DNA of 62,008 nt. Origin: Microbispora amethystogenes (GTDB lineage: Bacteria > Actinomycetota > Actinomycetes > Streptosporangiales > Streptosporangiaceae). A model generated the notes under the pieces. That model was not told where the DNA came from, did not search any database, and saw only the letters and a list, made by a program, of their open reading frames with translations. The stretch lies in NCBI RefSeq assembly GCF_016863015.1, contig NZ_BOOB01000011.1, positions 1-62,008 on the forward strand. Reading direction: 5' to 3'. This document shows positions 1 to 8,615 of this stretch, in pieces (within the stretch, counting starts at the first letter, position 1; each line of letters begins with the position of its first letter). A program made the position numbers and the translations under genes.

Positions 1-946
1 GGGAGCCGTTCACCGGCTTGCGGGCCCGGTTGAGCAGCCGCTGCACCCGGGCCACGACGTACGACGGCATCCGCTCGTTGATCTCCTGGGCGAGCTCGAC
101 GAAGCGGAAGGGATAGCCCAGCTTGCGCACCGTGTACGACAGGTACGAGGGGTCGACGGGGATGCAGTGCCCGCCGACGCCGGGGCCGGGCAGGAACTTC
201 TGGTAGCCGAAGGGCTTGGTGGAGGCCGCCTCGATGGACTCCCAGAGGTTCACTCCGAGCTCGTCGCAGAAGATCGCCATCTCGTTGACGAGGGCGATGT
301 TGACGTGCCGGTAGGTGTTCTCCAGCAGCTTGGCCATCTCCGCCTCGCGGGTGCCGCTGACCGGCACGACCCGCTCGACGAACTGGGCGTAGAAGGCGAC
401 CGCCCGCTCCTTGCAGGCCGCGGTGTAGCCGCCGACGACCTTGGGGGTGTTGCGCAGGCCGAACTTCGGGTTGCCCGGGTCGATCCGCTCCGGCGAGAAC
501 GCCAGGTGGAACTCGTCGCCCGCGGTGAGCCCCGACTCCTCCAGGATCGGCCGTACGAGCTCGTCGGTGGTGCCGGGCCACGTGGTGGACTCCAGCACGA
601 CGAGCGTGCCCGCCTGAAGGCGCTCGGCCACGGCCCTGGTGGCGCCCTCGACGGCCGACAGGTCGGGACGGTGGTCCTCGTCCAGCGGCGTCGGGACGCA
701 GATGACGATCGCGCGCGACCGCGACAGCACCGACGCGTCGAGCGTGGCGGTGAAACCCGCCGCGAGCATCGCGTCGAGGTCGGCGTCCGTCAGGTCGTCG
801 ATGTAGGAGCGGCCGGCGTTGAGCGCGTCCACCTTGCGGGGATCGACGTCCAGACCAGCCACCCGCAGACCGGCCGCCGTGGCCTCCTTGGCCAGCGGCA
901 TGCCCACGTATCCCAGCCCGATGATCGTGAGATCGAAGGCGGTCAC
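1..946 (-). CDS. wecC: UDP-N-acetyl-D-mannosamine dehydrogenase (WecC-like), 3' end outside window
   Basis: Nucleotide-sugar 6-dehydrogenase of the UDP-glucose/GDP-mannose dehydrogenase family, which oxidises C6 of the sugar to a carboxylate with NAD+. The reading begins VTAFDLTIIGLGYVGMPLA, a Rossmann GxGYVG motif at residues 9-14. It continues through the family's VICVPTPL motif, ESTTWPGTT, FSPERIDPG and the central ENTYRHVNIALVNEMA segment, and then GPGVGGHCIPVDP, which holds the catalytic Cys. The start is the GTG at 946, directly before the Rossmann strand. The last third of the protein lies beyond base 1. Because the UDP-GlcNAc 2-epimerase gene is 1.8 kb away, the substrate is most likely UDP-ManNAc, giving UDP-ManNAcA (inference). 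It follows the GT4 gene on the same strand with a 98-base gap and may share its transcript. Confidence 0.9.
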   Translation of the reverse strand, partial: MTAFDLTIIGLGYVGMPLAKEATAAGLRVAGLDVDPRKVDALNAGRSYIDDLTDADLDAMLAAGFTATLDASVLSRSRAIVICVPTPLDEDHRPDLSAVEGATRAVAERLQAGTLVVLESTTWPGTTDELVRPILEESGLTAGDEFHLAFSPERIDPGNPKFGLRNTPKVVGGYTAACKERAVAFYAQFVERVVPVSGTREAEMAKLLENTYRHVNIALVNEMAIFCDELGVNLWESIEAASTKPFGYQKFLPGPGVGGHCIPVDPSYLSYTVRKLGYPFRFVELAQEINERMPSYVVARVQRLLNRARKPVNGS

Positions 947-1044
947 GATACGGCCTGAGGGCGGAAACAACACTTCATGGTGGCAAAGGTTATCTCAACT
1001 CGGCACCAGGCATGCCTGATGCAACACATCGGACTTCGTGCGTT

Positions 1045-2712
1045 TTATCGGTTTTCGGTCAGGGACTGGTAGATCCCCCGGTAGGTCCTGGCCAGGCTGC
1101 TCCAGGTCCGGTGCGCGGCGACCTCGGCCTTGCCGGCCTCACCCATGACCCGGCGGCGCTCCGGATCGTCGCGCAGCGCGGCCAGCCCCTTGGCGAGCGC
1201 GGCCGGGTCGCCGGGCGGCACCAGCAGCCCCGCGCCCTCGCCGCCGACGAGCTCCGACAGCGCGGGCAGGTCGCTGAGCACGACCGGCTTGCCCAGGGCC
1301 ATCGCCTCGACCGGCTTGAGCGGCGTGACCAGGCGGCACACGCGCAGGTCCTCGCGCGGGCAGACGAAGATGTCGATGGCGGCCTGCGCCTGCAGCGCCT
1401 CGTCCGGGCCGACCCGTCCGGGCAGGATCGCGTCTGTCAGGCCCAGCCGCTCGACCTGTTCGAGCAGCGCGGGCCGCTCCGCGCCGTCGCCGACGAGCAG
1501 CACCCGCACCGGCGTCCCGGCGTCGCGCAGCAGCGCGGCCGCGTTCAGCAGAGTGGCGAAGCCCTCGTAGCCCACGATGCTCGACACCGAGCCCACGACG
1601 ATCTCGCCGCGGCCGACGCCGTACGCCTGGCGGAACGCCTCGCCGTCGTAGTCGGCGGTCAGCAGGGAGTCGTCCACCGCGTTGGGCGCGAGGAAGATGC
1701 GCTCCCGGGGGACGCCGCGCTCCATGATCTCGGTGGCCATGGTCTCGGCGAGCGTGACGACCGCGTCGGCCTCGCGCATGATGCGCGCCTCACGCTCGCG
1801 CTGCAGGACGTGCCGCTCGCTGCCGACCCGCTCCGGGTCCCGGGAGACCCAGGTCTCCTCCAGGAAGCCGCGCACCTCGTACACGAAGGGGGTGTTCGTC
1901 CGCTCGCGGACGGCGAGCGCGACCGAGCCGTTGCGGTGGTCGGTGGCCGCGTGCAGGACCTGCGGGCGGAGCGTGCGGACCAGCTCCGACACGTCCGCGG
2001 CGCCGCGGATCATCCGGCCCTGCGTCTCGAACGGGACGTCGTCCTTGGGCAGCAGCCGGTAGTAGGGGACCCCGTCGATCTCCTCGTACGGCTCGGCGTC
2101 GGTGTGCCCCTGGAGCATCGGCCAGCCCCAGCTCGTCACGACGTGCGGGTCGAGCCCGGCCGCCCGCTGCGCGCTGACGATGCGGTGGGTGCGCACCGTG
2201 TATCCCGCCTGCGTGTACGGCAGCGCGTTGGTGACCATGTGCAGCACCCGGCCGGGCACGCGCTCGCCCATGATGACCTTGGGCTTCGGCGGGATCGGGT
2301 CCGGGCCCAGCGCGGCGAGCTCGCCCTCGTAGTAGGCGATCCTGCGGCGGACGAACGGCCACCGGGACTGCGCCTGGAGCACTCTGATCGACTCGGACAT
2401 CCGCCCGGCGTCGAAGTGCGCCTTCGCCTCCTTCAGCGGGCCCTTGGCGGCCCGCTGGAGGATCTTGCGCGTACGCACCTTGACGAAGCGGGCGGCGGGC
2501 CAGGCGACGCGGCCGACGAACGGGCGCATCCCGGCCGGCATGGCGTCTGCGGCCGCCTGGGCGACCCGCATCGGGTCGGACTTGACCTTGCCGGCGACGA
2601 TCCGGGAGACGATGACGGGGTTCTTCGCGAACCCCCGGAGGAAGCCGCCGAGACCGGCCTTCGCGGAGGCGGCGGACACGGCCTTTACGGGCTTGTTGGC
2701 CTCGGTTTCCAC
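1045..2712 (-). CDS. GT4-family glycosyltransferase
   Basis: A 555-residue protein with a GT-B retaining glycosyltransferase in its C-terminal two thirds. The acceptor domain starts near residue 160 (VLHMVTNALPYTQAGY). The nucleotide-sugar domain (about 360-540) has GSVSSIVGYEGFATLLNAA, VLLVGDGAE and the donor-binding stretch PVEAMALGKPVVLSDLPALS. The first 150 residues are basic and helical with no recognised domain, which is longer than most GT4 enzymes. It starts at GTG 2712, 56 bases from the divergent wecB start, so both genes probably use one bidirectional promoter region. Its place between UDP-ManNAc(A) genes suggests it builds a surface polysaccharide; donor and acceptor cannot be told from sequence. 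Confidence 0.85.
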   Translation of the reverse strand: METEANKPVKAVSAASAKAGLGGFLRGFAKNPVIVSRIVAGKVKSDPMRVAQAAADAMPAGMRPFVGRVAWPAARFVKVRTRKILQRAAKGPLKEAKAHFDAGRMSESIRVLQAQSRWPFVRRRIAYYEGELAALGPDPIPPKPKVIMGERVPGRVLHMVTNALPYTQAGYTVRTHRIVSAQRAAGLDPHVVTSWGWPMLQGHTDAEPYEEIDGVPYYRLLPKDDVPFETQGRMIRGAADVSELVRTLRPQVLHAATDHRNGSVALAVRERTNTPFVYEVRGFLEETWVSRDPERVGSERHVLQREREARIMREADAVVTLAETMATEIMERGVPRERIFLAPNAVDDSLLTADYDGEAFRQAYGVGRGEIVVGSVSSIVGYEGFATLLNAAALLRDAGTPVRVLLVGDGAERPALLEQVERLGLTDAILPGRVGPDEALQAQAAIDIFVCPREDLRVCRLVTPLKPVEAMALGKPVVLSDLPALSELVGGEGAGLLVPPGDPAALAKGLAALRDDPERRRVMGEAGKAEVAAHRTWSSLARTYRGIYQSLTENR

Positions 2713-2768
2713 GGCGCGACCGTACCATAGGCAACGTTTGTCCCAGGGTTAGGTGAAAGGCGAGGTAG

Positions 2769-3896
2769 ATGAGAGACCACCCCCTCGTCCTGCACGTTTT
2801 GGGCGCCCGGCCCAACTTCGTCAAGGCGGCTCCCGTCGTCAAAGGACTGGCCGCACTCGGCGTCCGGCAGGGCATCATCCACACGGGCCAGCACTACGAC
2901 GCGCTGATGTCGGACGTGTTCTTCGCCGACCTCGGGCTGCCCGAGCCGATCGCGAACCTCGGCGTCGGCAGCGGCACCCACGCGCGGCAGACGGCGGCCC
3001 TCCTCACCGGGCTTGAGGACCTCGTCCTGGAGCACCGCCCGGCGCTCGTCGTCGTCTACGGCGACGTGAACTCCACGCTCGCCGCGATCCTGGTCTGCGC
3101 CAAGCTGGGCGTGCCGACCGCGCACGTCGAGGCGGGCCTGCGCTCCTTCGACCGGGGGATGCCGGAGGAGGTCAACCGGATCGTCACCGACGCACTGTCG
3201 GACCTGCTGTTCGCCACCTCGCCGGACGCGCTGTCGCACCTCGCCAACGAGGGCGTGGATCCGGCGAAGGTGCACCTCGTCGGCAACCCGATGATCGACA
3301 GCCTGTTCGCCGCGCTGCCCTCGCTCGACCCCGCGCCGGTCCAGGAGCGTCTCGGGATCACCGGTCGGTACGCCGTGGCGACGCTGCACCGCCCGGCGAA
3401 TGTGGACGACCCCGCGGCCGCCCGCGAACTGGTCGACGCGGTGCTCGGGGTGGCCGAGCAGGTGCCGGTGATCGTGCCGCTGCACCCCCGCGGCCGGCAG
3501 CGCCTCGCGGAGGCCGGCCTGGTCGACCGCGACGGGCTGCGGATCGTGGACCCGCTGGGTTACGTGGACTTCCTGTCCCTGGTCCGGGGCGCCGCCCTGG
3601 TGGTGACCGACTCCGGCGGCGTGCAGGAGGAGACGACCATGCTGGGCGTCCCATGCCTGACCGTACGGCCGAACACCGAGCGGCCGATCACGGTGACCCA
3701 CGGGACGAACCGGCTCGTGACCCCGGCGGCGCTGCCCGCCGCCGCGTCGAAGGCGCTCGCGGACGGCGCGGCCACCCCGAGCGGGGAACTGCCGCCGCTC
3801 TGGGACGGCGCCGCCGGGCCGAGGATCGCCCGCGTCATCGACGCCTGGCTGCGCGGCGACAACCTCTCCCCCGCGGCCAAAGGCCAGGCGCGCTAG
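2769..3896 (+). CDS. wecB: UDP-N-acetylglucosamine 2-epimerase, non-hydrolysing
   Basis: Interconverts UDP-GlcNAc and UDP-ManNAc in the cytoplasm, the first step toward ManNAc/ManNAcA units. The 375-residue length is typical. Family motifs are all present: GARPNFVKAAPV at the N-terminus, HTGQHYDALMSD, VYGDVNSTLA, HVEAGLRSFDRGMPEEVNR and the late TDSGGVQEE phosphate-binding loop. The ATG at 2769 is preceded by a GAGG ribosome site. It is transcribed away from the GT4/wecC genes. Its stop codon sits in the loop of a 9-bp hairpin, a likely terminator. Confidence 0.93.
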   Translation: MRDHPLVLHVLGARPNFVKAAPVVKGLAALGVRQGIIHTGQHYDALMSDVFFADLGLPEPIANLGVGSGTHARQTAALLTGLEDLVLEHRPALVVVYGDVNSTLAAILVCAKLGVPTAHVEAGLRSFDRGMPEEVNRIVTDALSDLLFATSPDALSHLANEGVDPAKVHLVGNPMIDSLFAALPSLDPAPVQERLGITGRYAVATLHRPANVDDPAAARELVDAVLGVAEQVPVIVPLHPRGRQRLAEAGLVDRDGLRIVDPLGYVDFLSLVRGAALVVTDSGGVQEETTMLGVPCLTVRPNTERPITVTHGTNRLVTPAALPAAASKALADGAATPSGELPPLWDGAAGPRIARVIDAWLRGDNLSPAAKGQAR

Positions 3897-4027
3897 CGCC
3901 TGGCGAGCGATCCGGAGGGGCGCGCCGCCGGTCTGGACCGAGGAGCGAGGAACGAGCGACGAGGGAAGACGGCGGGTGTGAGCGCCCCGATGGTGAGCGG
4001 GAAGCACAGGCCAGGCGCGCTAGCGCC
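3881..4027 (+). repeat. 20-bp direct repeat framing a purine-rich dyad block
   Basis: AGGCCAGGCGCGCTAGCGCC occurs at 3881-3900 and again, exactly, at 4008-4027. Between the copies are several GAGCGA/GAACGA-type units and a larger imperfect dyad (GGGGCGC at 3917-3923 with GCGCCCC at 3982-3988). The block fills most of the 205-base gap between wecB and the next glycosyltransferase. It looks like a REP-type intergenic element or a partial duplication of the wecB end; no gene is seen in it. Confidence 0.6.
3883..3904 (+). terminator. hairpin at end of wecB
   Basis: Perfect 9-bp inverted repeat GCCAGGCGC / GCGCCTGGC around a 4-base GCTA loop that contains part of the TAG stop codon. There is no U-tract, as is usual in actinomycetes. 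Confidence 0.55.
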
Positions 4028-4101
4028 CGGCGCTGAATCCCCTATTTCGGCATAAAGGCGGCGGCGACAGCCGTACGATGGCTCTTCCTTGAGGGGGAAG
4101 C

Positions 4102-6171
4102 ATGGCTGAGACCGACGAGACTCCTGAAGAGCCGCGTTTCCAGCGGCTGGGGCCGGTGAACTGGCTGCCCGAGGAGCGCAAGCACGTCGAGCAGTACGAG
4201 GCGCGCATCCGCGACCTGGAGAACCGGCTCGCCTACCAGGAGGCCCGCGCCGACTACGCGCTCTGGCGGCTCCAAGCCACCCAGACCCAGAAGCCGTACC
4301 GGGTCGCGCAGGTGCTGACGAACGCGGCCAGGCCCAAGAAGATCGTCCGGCTGCCGCGCGACCTCAGCAAGGCGATGAAGGACGGCAGGAAGGCGCCGAA
4401 GGCGCCGCCGTCCGCGATCGAGGTCGCCGCCGCGGCCGAGGCGCGGGGTCCGGAGGTCAAGATCCCGACCCTTCAGTGGCCCGACGGCCCGGTCGTACGG
4501 CCCGACATGCGGGTCGCGGTGATCCTCGACGACTTCTCCCGCATGGCGTTCAAATACGAGTGGGACCAGATCGAGTTCGGGCTCCAGGACTGGCGTGAGA
4601 TCTTCGCGGAGCGGCGTCCGGAGATGCTGTTCTGCGAGTCGGCCTGGCACGGCAACCAGGGCCGCTGGCGTTACCAGATGACCGGGACCAACGCGCCCAA
4701 GCAGGAGCTGCGCGACCTGATCGCCTGGTGCCGGGAGGAGGGCATCCCCACGGTCTTCTGGAACAAGGAGGACCCGCCCAACTTCGACTTCTTCATCGAG
4801 ACGGCCAAGCTGTTCGACCACGTGTACACGTGCGACGGCGACATGATCCCGAAATATCGCGAGATGCTGGGTCATGACCGTGTCGGCGTGCTGCAGTTCG
4901 CCGCCCAGCCGCGGATCCACAACCCGATCCAGACCAAGCAGGGCCGGCCGTACGACGTCGTCTTCGCCGGCATGTACTTCCGCGACAAGCACCCCGAGCG
5001 GCGCGAGCAGATGGAGACGATCCTCGCGCCCGTACGCCCCCTCGGCCTGCACATCTTCGCCAGGAACGGCACGGTCGCCGACAAGTACGCCTGGCCGGAG
5101 GAGTACCGCCCCCACATCGCCGGCGAACTGCCGTACGAGCAGATGCTGGCGGCGTACAAGATGTACAAGGTCTTCCTGAACGTGAATTCGGTGATCGACT
5201 CGCCGACCATGTGCGCCCGGCGCGTCTTCGAGCTGTCGGCCTGCTCGACCACCGTGCTGTCGGGCTGGTCGCGGGCCATCGAGGAGACCTTCGGCCCGCT
5301 GATCCCGGTCGCGCACTCGCAGGAGGAGGCGTACAACCGGGCGATCTACTTCATCAACAGCCCGGAGCTGCGCGCCCGGCAGGGGCACCTGGCGATGCGC
5401 GAGGTGTTCGACAAGCACCTGTTCTCCCACCGGGTCGACCAGATCCTCACCGACCTCGGCCTGCCGGTCGTGTCGCGCTCCCGGTCGATCTCCGTCGTGC
5501 TGCCGACCAACCGGGCCGGCCAGCTCGAACACGCGATCACCCAGGTGGCCCGGCAGCAGCACCGCGACCTGGAGCTCGTGCTGGTCATGCACGGCCTGTC
5601 CGAAGACCCGGCGGTCGTACGCGACAAGGCGCTCGCGGCGGGCATCCCGGCCGTGAAGGTGCTCACCGCCGACCCGTCCTGGACGCTCGGCGAGGTGCTC
5701 AACCACGGCATCGCCCACGCCGACGGCGAGCTGATCTCGAAGATGGACGACGACAACATCTACGGCGAGCACTACCTGTCCGACCTGGTCCGCTCCTTCG
5801 ACTACGCCGACGCCGAGATGGTCGGCAAGGGCGCCCACTACACCTACTTCCCCGACCAGGACGTCACGATCTTCCGCCTGCCCGGGCTGGAGCACCGTTA
5901 CGCCCACCTCATCCAGGGGGCGACCATCCTGGCCAAGACCGACCTGCTGCGGGCGTTCCCGTTCGAGGCGGTCAACGCGGGCGAGGACACCCGGCTCGTA
6001 CGGCGCTGCAAGGAGGAGGGCGTCCGGATCTACTCGGCCGACCGCTACAACTTCATCTACATGCGCGGCTCCGACGCCACCGCCCACACCTGGCAGGCGG
6101 CGGACTACAAGCTGACCCGCAACGCCCAGTTCTGCTTCGCCGGCAACCCCGAGCCGCACGTGCTCATCTGA
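4102..6171 (+). CDS. two-domain glycosyltransferase (CgeB-like + GT2)
   Basis: A 689-residue protein. Residues 25-60 are charged and helical, a probable short coiled coil. About 140-450 resemble the CgeB/DUF3880 type of GT-B glycosyltransferase (RVAVILDDFS, FWNKEDPPNFDFF, DVVFAGMYFRDKHPERR, FLNVNSVIDSPTMCARRVFE). About 470-680 form a GT2 (GT-A) domain beginning SISVVLPTNRAG, with a DDD metal/nucleotide motif at residues 549-551 and the late GEDTRLVRRCKEEG motif. So two transferase domains are fused on one chain and may add sugars in sequence. The ATG at 4102 follows GAGGGGGAAGC. No signal peptide or membrane segment is seen, so it acts on the cytoplasmic side. It probably belongs to the same surface-polymer pathway as wecB/wecC. 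Confidence 0.85.
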   Translation: MAETDETPEEPRFQRLGPVNWLPEERKHVEQYEARIRDLENRLAYQEARADYALWRLQATQTQKPYRVAQVLTNAARPKKIVRLPRDLSKAMKDGRKAPKAPPSAIEVAAAAEARGPEVKIPTLQWPDGPVVRPDMRVAVILDDFSRMAFKYEWDQIEFGLQDWREIFAERRPEMLFCESAWHGNQGRWRYQMTGTNAPKQELRDLIAWCREEGIPTVFWNKEDPPNFDFFIETAKLFDHVYTCDGDMIPKYREMLGHDRVGVLQFAAQPRIHNPIQTKQGRPYDVVFAGMYFRDKHPERREQMETILAPVRPLGLHIFARNGTVADKYAWPEEYRPHIAGELPYEQMLAAYKMYKVFLNVNSVIDSPTMCARRVFELSACSTTVLSGWSRAIEETFGPLIPVAHSQEEAYNRAIYFINSPELRARQGHLAMREVFDKHLFSHRVDQILTDLGLPVVSRSRSISVVLPTNRAGQLEHAITQVARQQHRDLELVLVMHGLSEDPAVVRDKALAAGIPAVKVLTADPSWTLGEVLNHGIAHADGELISKMDDDNIYGEHYLSDLVRSFDYADAEMVGKGAHYTYFPDQDVTIFRLPGLEHRYAHLIQGATILAKTDLLRAFPFEAVNAGEDTRLVRRCKEEGVRIYSADRYNFIYMRGSDATAHTWQAADYKLTRNAQFCFAGNPEPHVLI

Positions 6172-6182
6172 ACGTACCTGTC

Positions 6183-6210
6183 CGGAGTGAGGGCCGCGGC
6201 CCTCACTCCG
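6183..6210 (+). terminator. 28-bp perfect palindrome, terminator
   Basis: Two 14-base arms (CGGAGTGAGGGCCG and its exact reverse complement) abut without spacer, 12 bases after the glycosyltransferase stop. This gives a very stable hairpin with about 12 usable pairs, and should end the polysaccharide transcript. Confidence 0.75.
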
Positions 6211-6356
6211 CCTCCCGGCCGACGCTCTGACCTGGTCGTTTTCTCCTTGGTACCCCTGGCTGTACCTCCATTGGGGTGTACGCGGGAGCGACCGGGAGGG
6301 CCCGCGGCTGGTGTGCTGATCACTGTCAGTCGAGCACTCCTACAGGAGAGAGTGAA

Positions 6357-7298
6357 ATGGCAGTCGACAGCCGGCCGGAGGCCGAGCGGTACACGAGTCG
6401 GAGCGGGCTTCGGGGCTTCATCCGCAACCATCCACTGATCAGCTTCTTCGTCCTGACCAACCTGATGAGCTGGGTCGCCTGGGTGCCCTACATCCTCTCG
6501 GCGACCGGCCTGGCGGTCTGGGATTTCACCTTCCCCCGGTTCCTCGGCAGCACGCAGATCGCCGGGGTGCTGCCCGGCGCCTATCTCGGCCCGATCTTCG
6601 CCGCGTACATCGTGACCAGGGTCGCGGACGGCAAGGAAGGCGTCCGCCGGTGGGTGCGGAGGATGACCAAGTGGCGGGTCGGCTGGGTCTGGTATCTCGT
6701 GGCCGTCCTCGGCGTCCCCGCCGCCATCATCGCCGCCTCTCTCGCGTTCTCCGGCGAAGACATCCGCATCCCGCCCGTCGCGGTGCTGGTCGCCTACGTG
6801 CCCAGCCTGCTGATCCAGATGGTCACCACCGGTCTCGCCGAGGAACCCGGCTGGCGTGACTTCGCCCTGCCCCGCATGCAGCGCAGGTTCGGCCCGCTGG
6901 GCGCCACCGCCGTCCTCGGCCTGCTGTGGGGCGTCTGGCATCTGCCGCTGTTCCTGAGCGAGTGGGGTGGGTGGCCGGACGTCACCTGGATGAGAGTCGG
7001 CGAGTTCGTCGCCTTCTGCTGCGCCTTCAGCGTGGTCGTCACCTGGATGTTCAACCGGACCGGTCAGAGCCTGCCGCTGGTCATGCTGCTGCACGTGAGC
7101 GTCAACAACTTCATGTCGCTCCCCTACGGGGAGATGTTCCCGTCGATCGCCACCCCCGAGCAGGCGAGTCACGTCACCCTGCTCGCGGCCACCACGGCGG
7201 CGATCCTGCTGCTCATCGCGACCCGCGGCCGTCTCGGCTACCGTCCGGCCGGGGAACCCGCGCCGGAGCTCGCCCAGGCAGAGCTGAACGCTGCTTGA
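6357..7298 (+). CDS. CPBP-family intramembrane metalloprotease
   Basis: A 313-residue polytopic membrane protein of the CAAX-protease/bacteriocin-processing (Abi, CPBP) family. The family's motifs are visible: EEPGWRDF gives motif 1 (EExxxR), LLWGVWHLPLF gives motif 2 with its histidine, and LLHVSVNNF gives motif 3 (HxxxN). About seven or eight hydrophobic helices are spread over the chain. I chose the ATG at 6357, behind a clear AGGAGAG ribosome site, over an upstream start. Substrate is unknown; relatives process prenylated or bacteriocin-like peptides or act in signalling. It precedes the two-component pair by 42 bases and may be co-transcribed with it. Confidence 0.85.
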   Translation: MAVDSRPEAERYTSRSGLRGFIRNHPLISFFVLTNLMSWVAWVPYILSATGLAVWDFTFPRFLGSTQIAGVLPGAYLGPIFAAYIVTRVADGKEGVRRWVRRMTKWRVGWVWYLVAVLGVPAAIIAASLAFSGEDIRIPPVAVLVAYVPSLLIQMVTTGLAEEPGWRDFALPRMQRRFGPLGATAVLGLLWGVWHLPLFLSEWGGWPDVTWMRVGEFVAFCCAFSVVVTWMFNRTGQSLPLVMLLHVSVNNFMSLPYGEMFPSIATPEQASHVTLLAATTAAILLLIATRGRLGYRPAGEPAPELAQAELNAA

Positions 7299-7340
7299 TC
7301 GACGATTCCTGTTCTAAGCTCTCTGGCCCGAGGGGGGTGC

Positions 7341-8615
7341 ATGATGGCGGCGCACCAGCCGGAACCGGCCGACACCCGGCGAAACGATCGGAGGGGTGTC
7401 GCCACACGCGCCCGTGACGTCTTCCACGCGTTCGAACACCTCGTCGGAGGCCTCAGCACGGCGCTGCTGGCACTCGCCGCTCTGGTGTGGCTCGCCGTGG
7501 CCGGACTGACCTGTGTGATCGGTGTGGGCCTGCTCCTGCTGCCCGCCGTGCCGCGTGTCGTACGGTCCGTCGCCGAGCGCGAGCGTGACCGGTTGTCCCG
7601 CTGGGGTCCGGAGATCGTCCGCTTGGGGCCCGCGCCGGCCGGCGCACGCGCCGCGCTCGCCGATCCGGCCGTACGGCGGGAGCTGTGCTGGATCCTCGCG
7701 CACGGCACGCTGGGCCTGTTCCTCGGCGTGGCCGGGTTGACCATGGTGCTGAACGCCGTGCAGAACATCACGTATCCGCTGTGGTGGCGGGCGCTGCCCG
7801 CGGAGGATCCCACCCCGACCCTGGTGTTCTGGGACGTGCGCGACGACGCCGGCGCCATGGCGGTCGCGATCCTCGGCGTGGGAATGGCCGTCTGCTTCCT
7901 GGTGCTCGGGACGGGAATGGCCCGGTTGCAGGCGTGGCCGGGACGCCGGCTGCTGGCGCCCACCGCCGACGTCGACCTGTCCCTGCGGATCGCGGAGCTG
8001 TCGGCCACCCGCGCGGCGGCACTGGACGCCCACGCCGCGGAGTTGCGGCGGATCGAACGCTCGCTGCATGACGGGGCGCAGAACCGGCTGGTCGCGGTCA
8101 CCGTGATGCTCGGCGCGGCCCGCCGCGCGCTGGCCCGTGACCGGCCGGACGCGGAGGACATGCTCGAACGCGCCCAGGAGACCGCCGAGCAGGCGCTGGC
8201 CGAGCTCCGTACGGTCGTCCGCGGCATCCTGCCGCCCGTGCTGGCCGACCGGGGGCTCGCCGGCGCGCTCGCCGGGCTCGCGGCGAACTGCGGTGTGCCC
8301 TGCCGGGTCGACGTCGACGCGCTCGGTAGGTGCCCCGCCTCCATCGAGGCCACCGCCTACTTCGTGACCGCCGAGGCACTCACCAACATCTCCAGGCACA
8401 GCCGGGCCCGGCACGCCACGGTGACCGTACGGCGTGAAGGCGACCGGTTGTCCCTGCGGATCGAGGATGACGGCGTCGGCGGCGCGGACGAACGGCACGG
8501 CTCCGGGCTCACCGGCATCCGCAGCCGGGTCGAGGCGCACGACGGCCGTCTCACCCTGACCAGCCCGCCCGGCGGGCCGACCACACTCGAAGTGGAGTTG
8601 TCATGCGGATCGTGA
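7341..8615 (+). CDS. NarL-type sensor histidine kinase
   Basis: A 424-residue membrane sensor kinase. An N-terminal block with about four hydrophobic segments (residues 30-200) precedes the dimerisation/phosphoacceptor helix of HisKA_3 type (RIERSLHDGAQNRL, His at residue 243). The ATPase domain has the N-box AEALTNISRHS and the G-box DDGVGGADERHGSGLTGI. The next gene overlaps by 13 bases and encodes its response regulator, so the two are translationally coupled. ATG codons at 7341 and 7344 both fit the GAGGGGGG ribosome site. The signal is unknown. Confidence 0.9.
   Translation: MMAAHQPEPADTRRNDRRGVATRARDVFHAFEHLVGGLSTALLALAALVWLAVAGLTCVIGVGLLLLPAVPRVVRSVAERERDRLSRWGPEIVRLGPAPAGARAALADPAVRRELCWILAHGTLGLFLGVAGLTMVLNAVQNITYPLWWRALPAEDPTPTLVFWDVRDDAGAMAVAILGVGMAVCFLVLGTGMARLQAWPGRRLLAPTADVDLSLRIAELSATRAAALDAHAAELRRIERSLHDGAQNRLVAVTVMLGAARRALARDRPDAEDMLERAQETAEQALAELRTVVRGILPPVLADRGLAGALAGLAANCGVPCRVDVDALGRCPASIEATAYFVTAEALTNISRHSRARHATVTVRREGDRLSLRIEDDGVGGADERHGSGLTGIRSRVEAHDGRLTLTSPPGGPTTLEVELSCGS

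Noticed and set aside
1012..2730. 572-codon open frame opposite the GT4 gene
   Set aside because: It mirrors the coding strand's GC-rich third positions; its translation is Arg/Gly/Asp-rich with no domain, while the minus strand gives a clear GT4 protein.
4042..6159. 705-codon open frame opposite the two-domain glycosyltransferase
   Set aside because: Val/Asp/Gly/Arg-rich shadow of a gene with complete GT motifs.
6241..6300. MerR-type promoter upstream of the CPBP gene
   Set aside because: TACCCC and GGGGTGTA near 6250-6284 suggest a dyad, but arms are imperfect, the spacing does not fit a 19-bp MerR spacer and no MerR gene is near.
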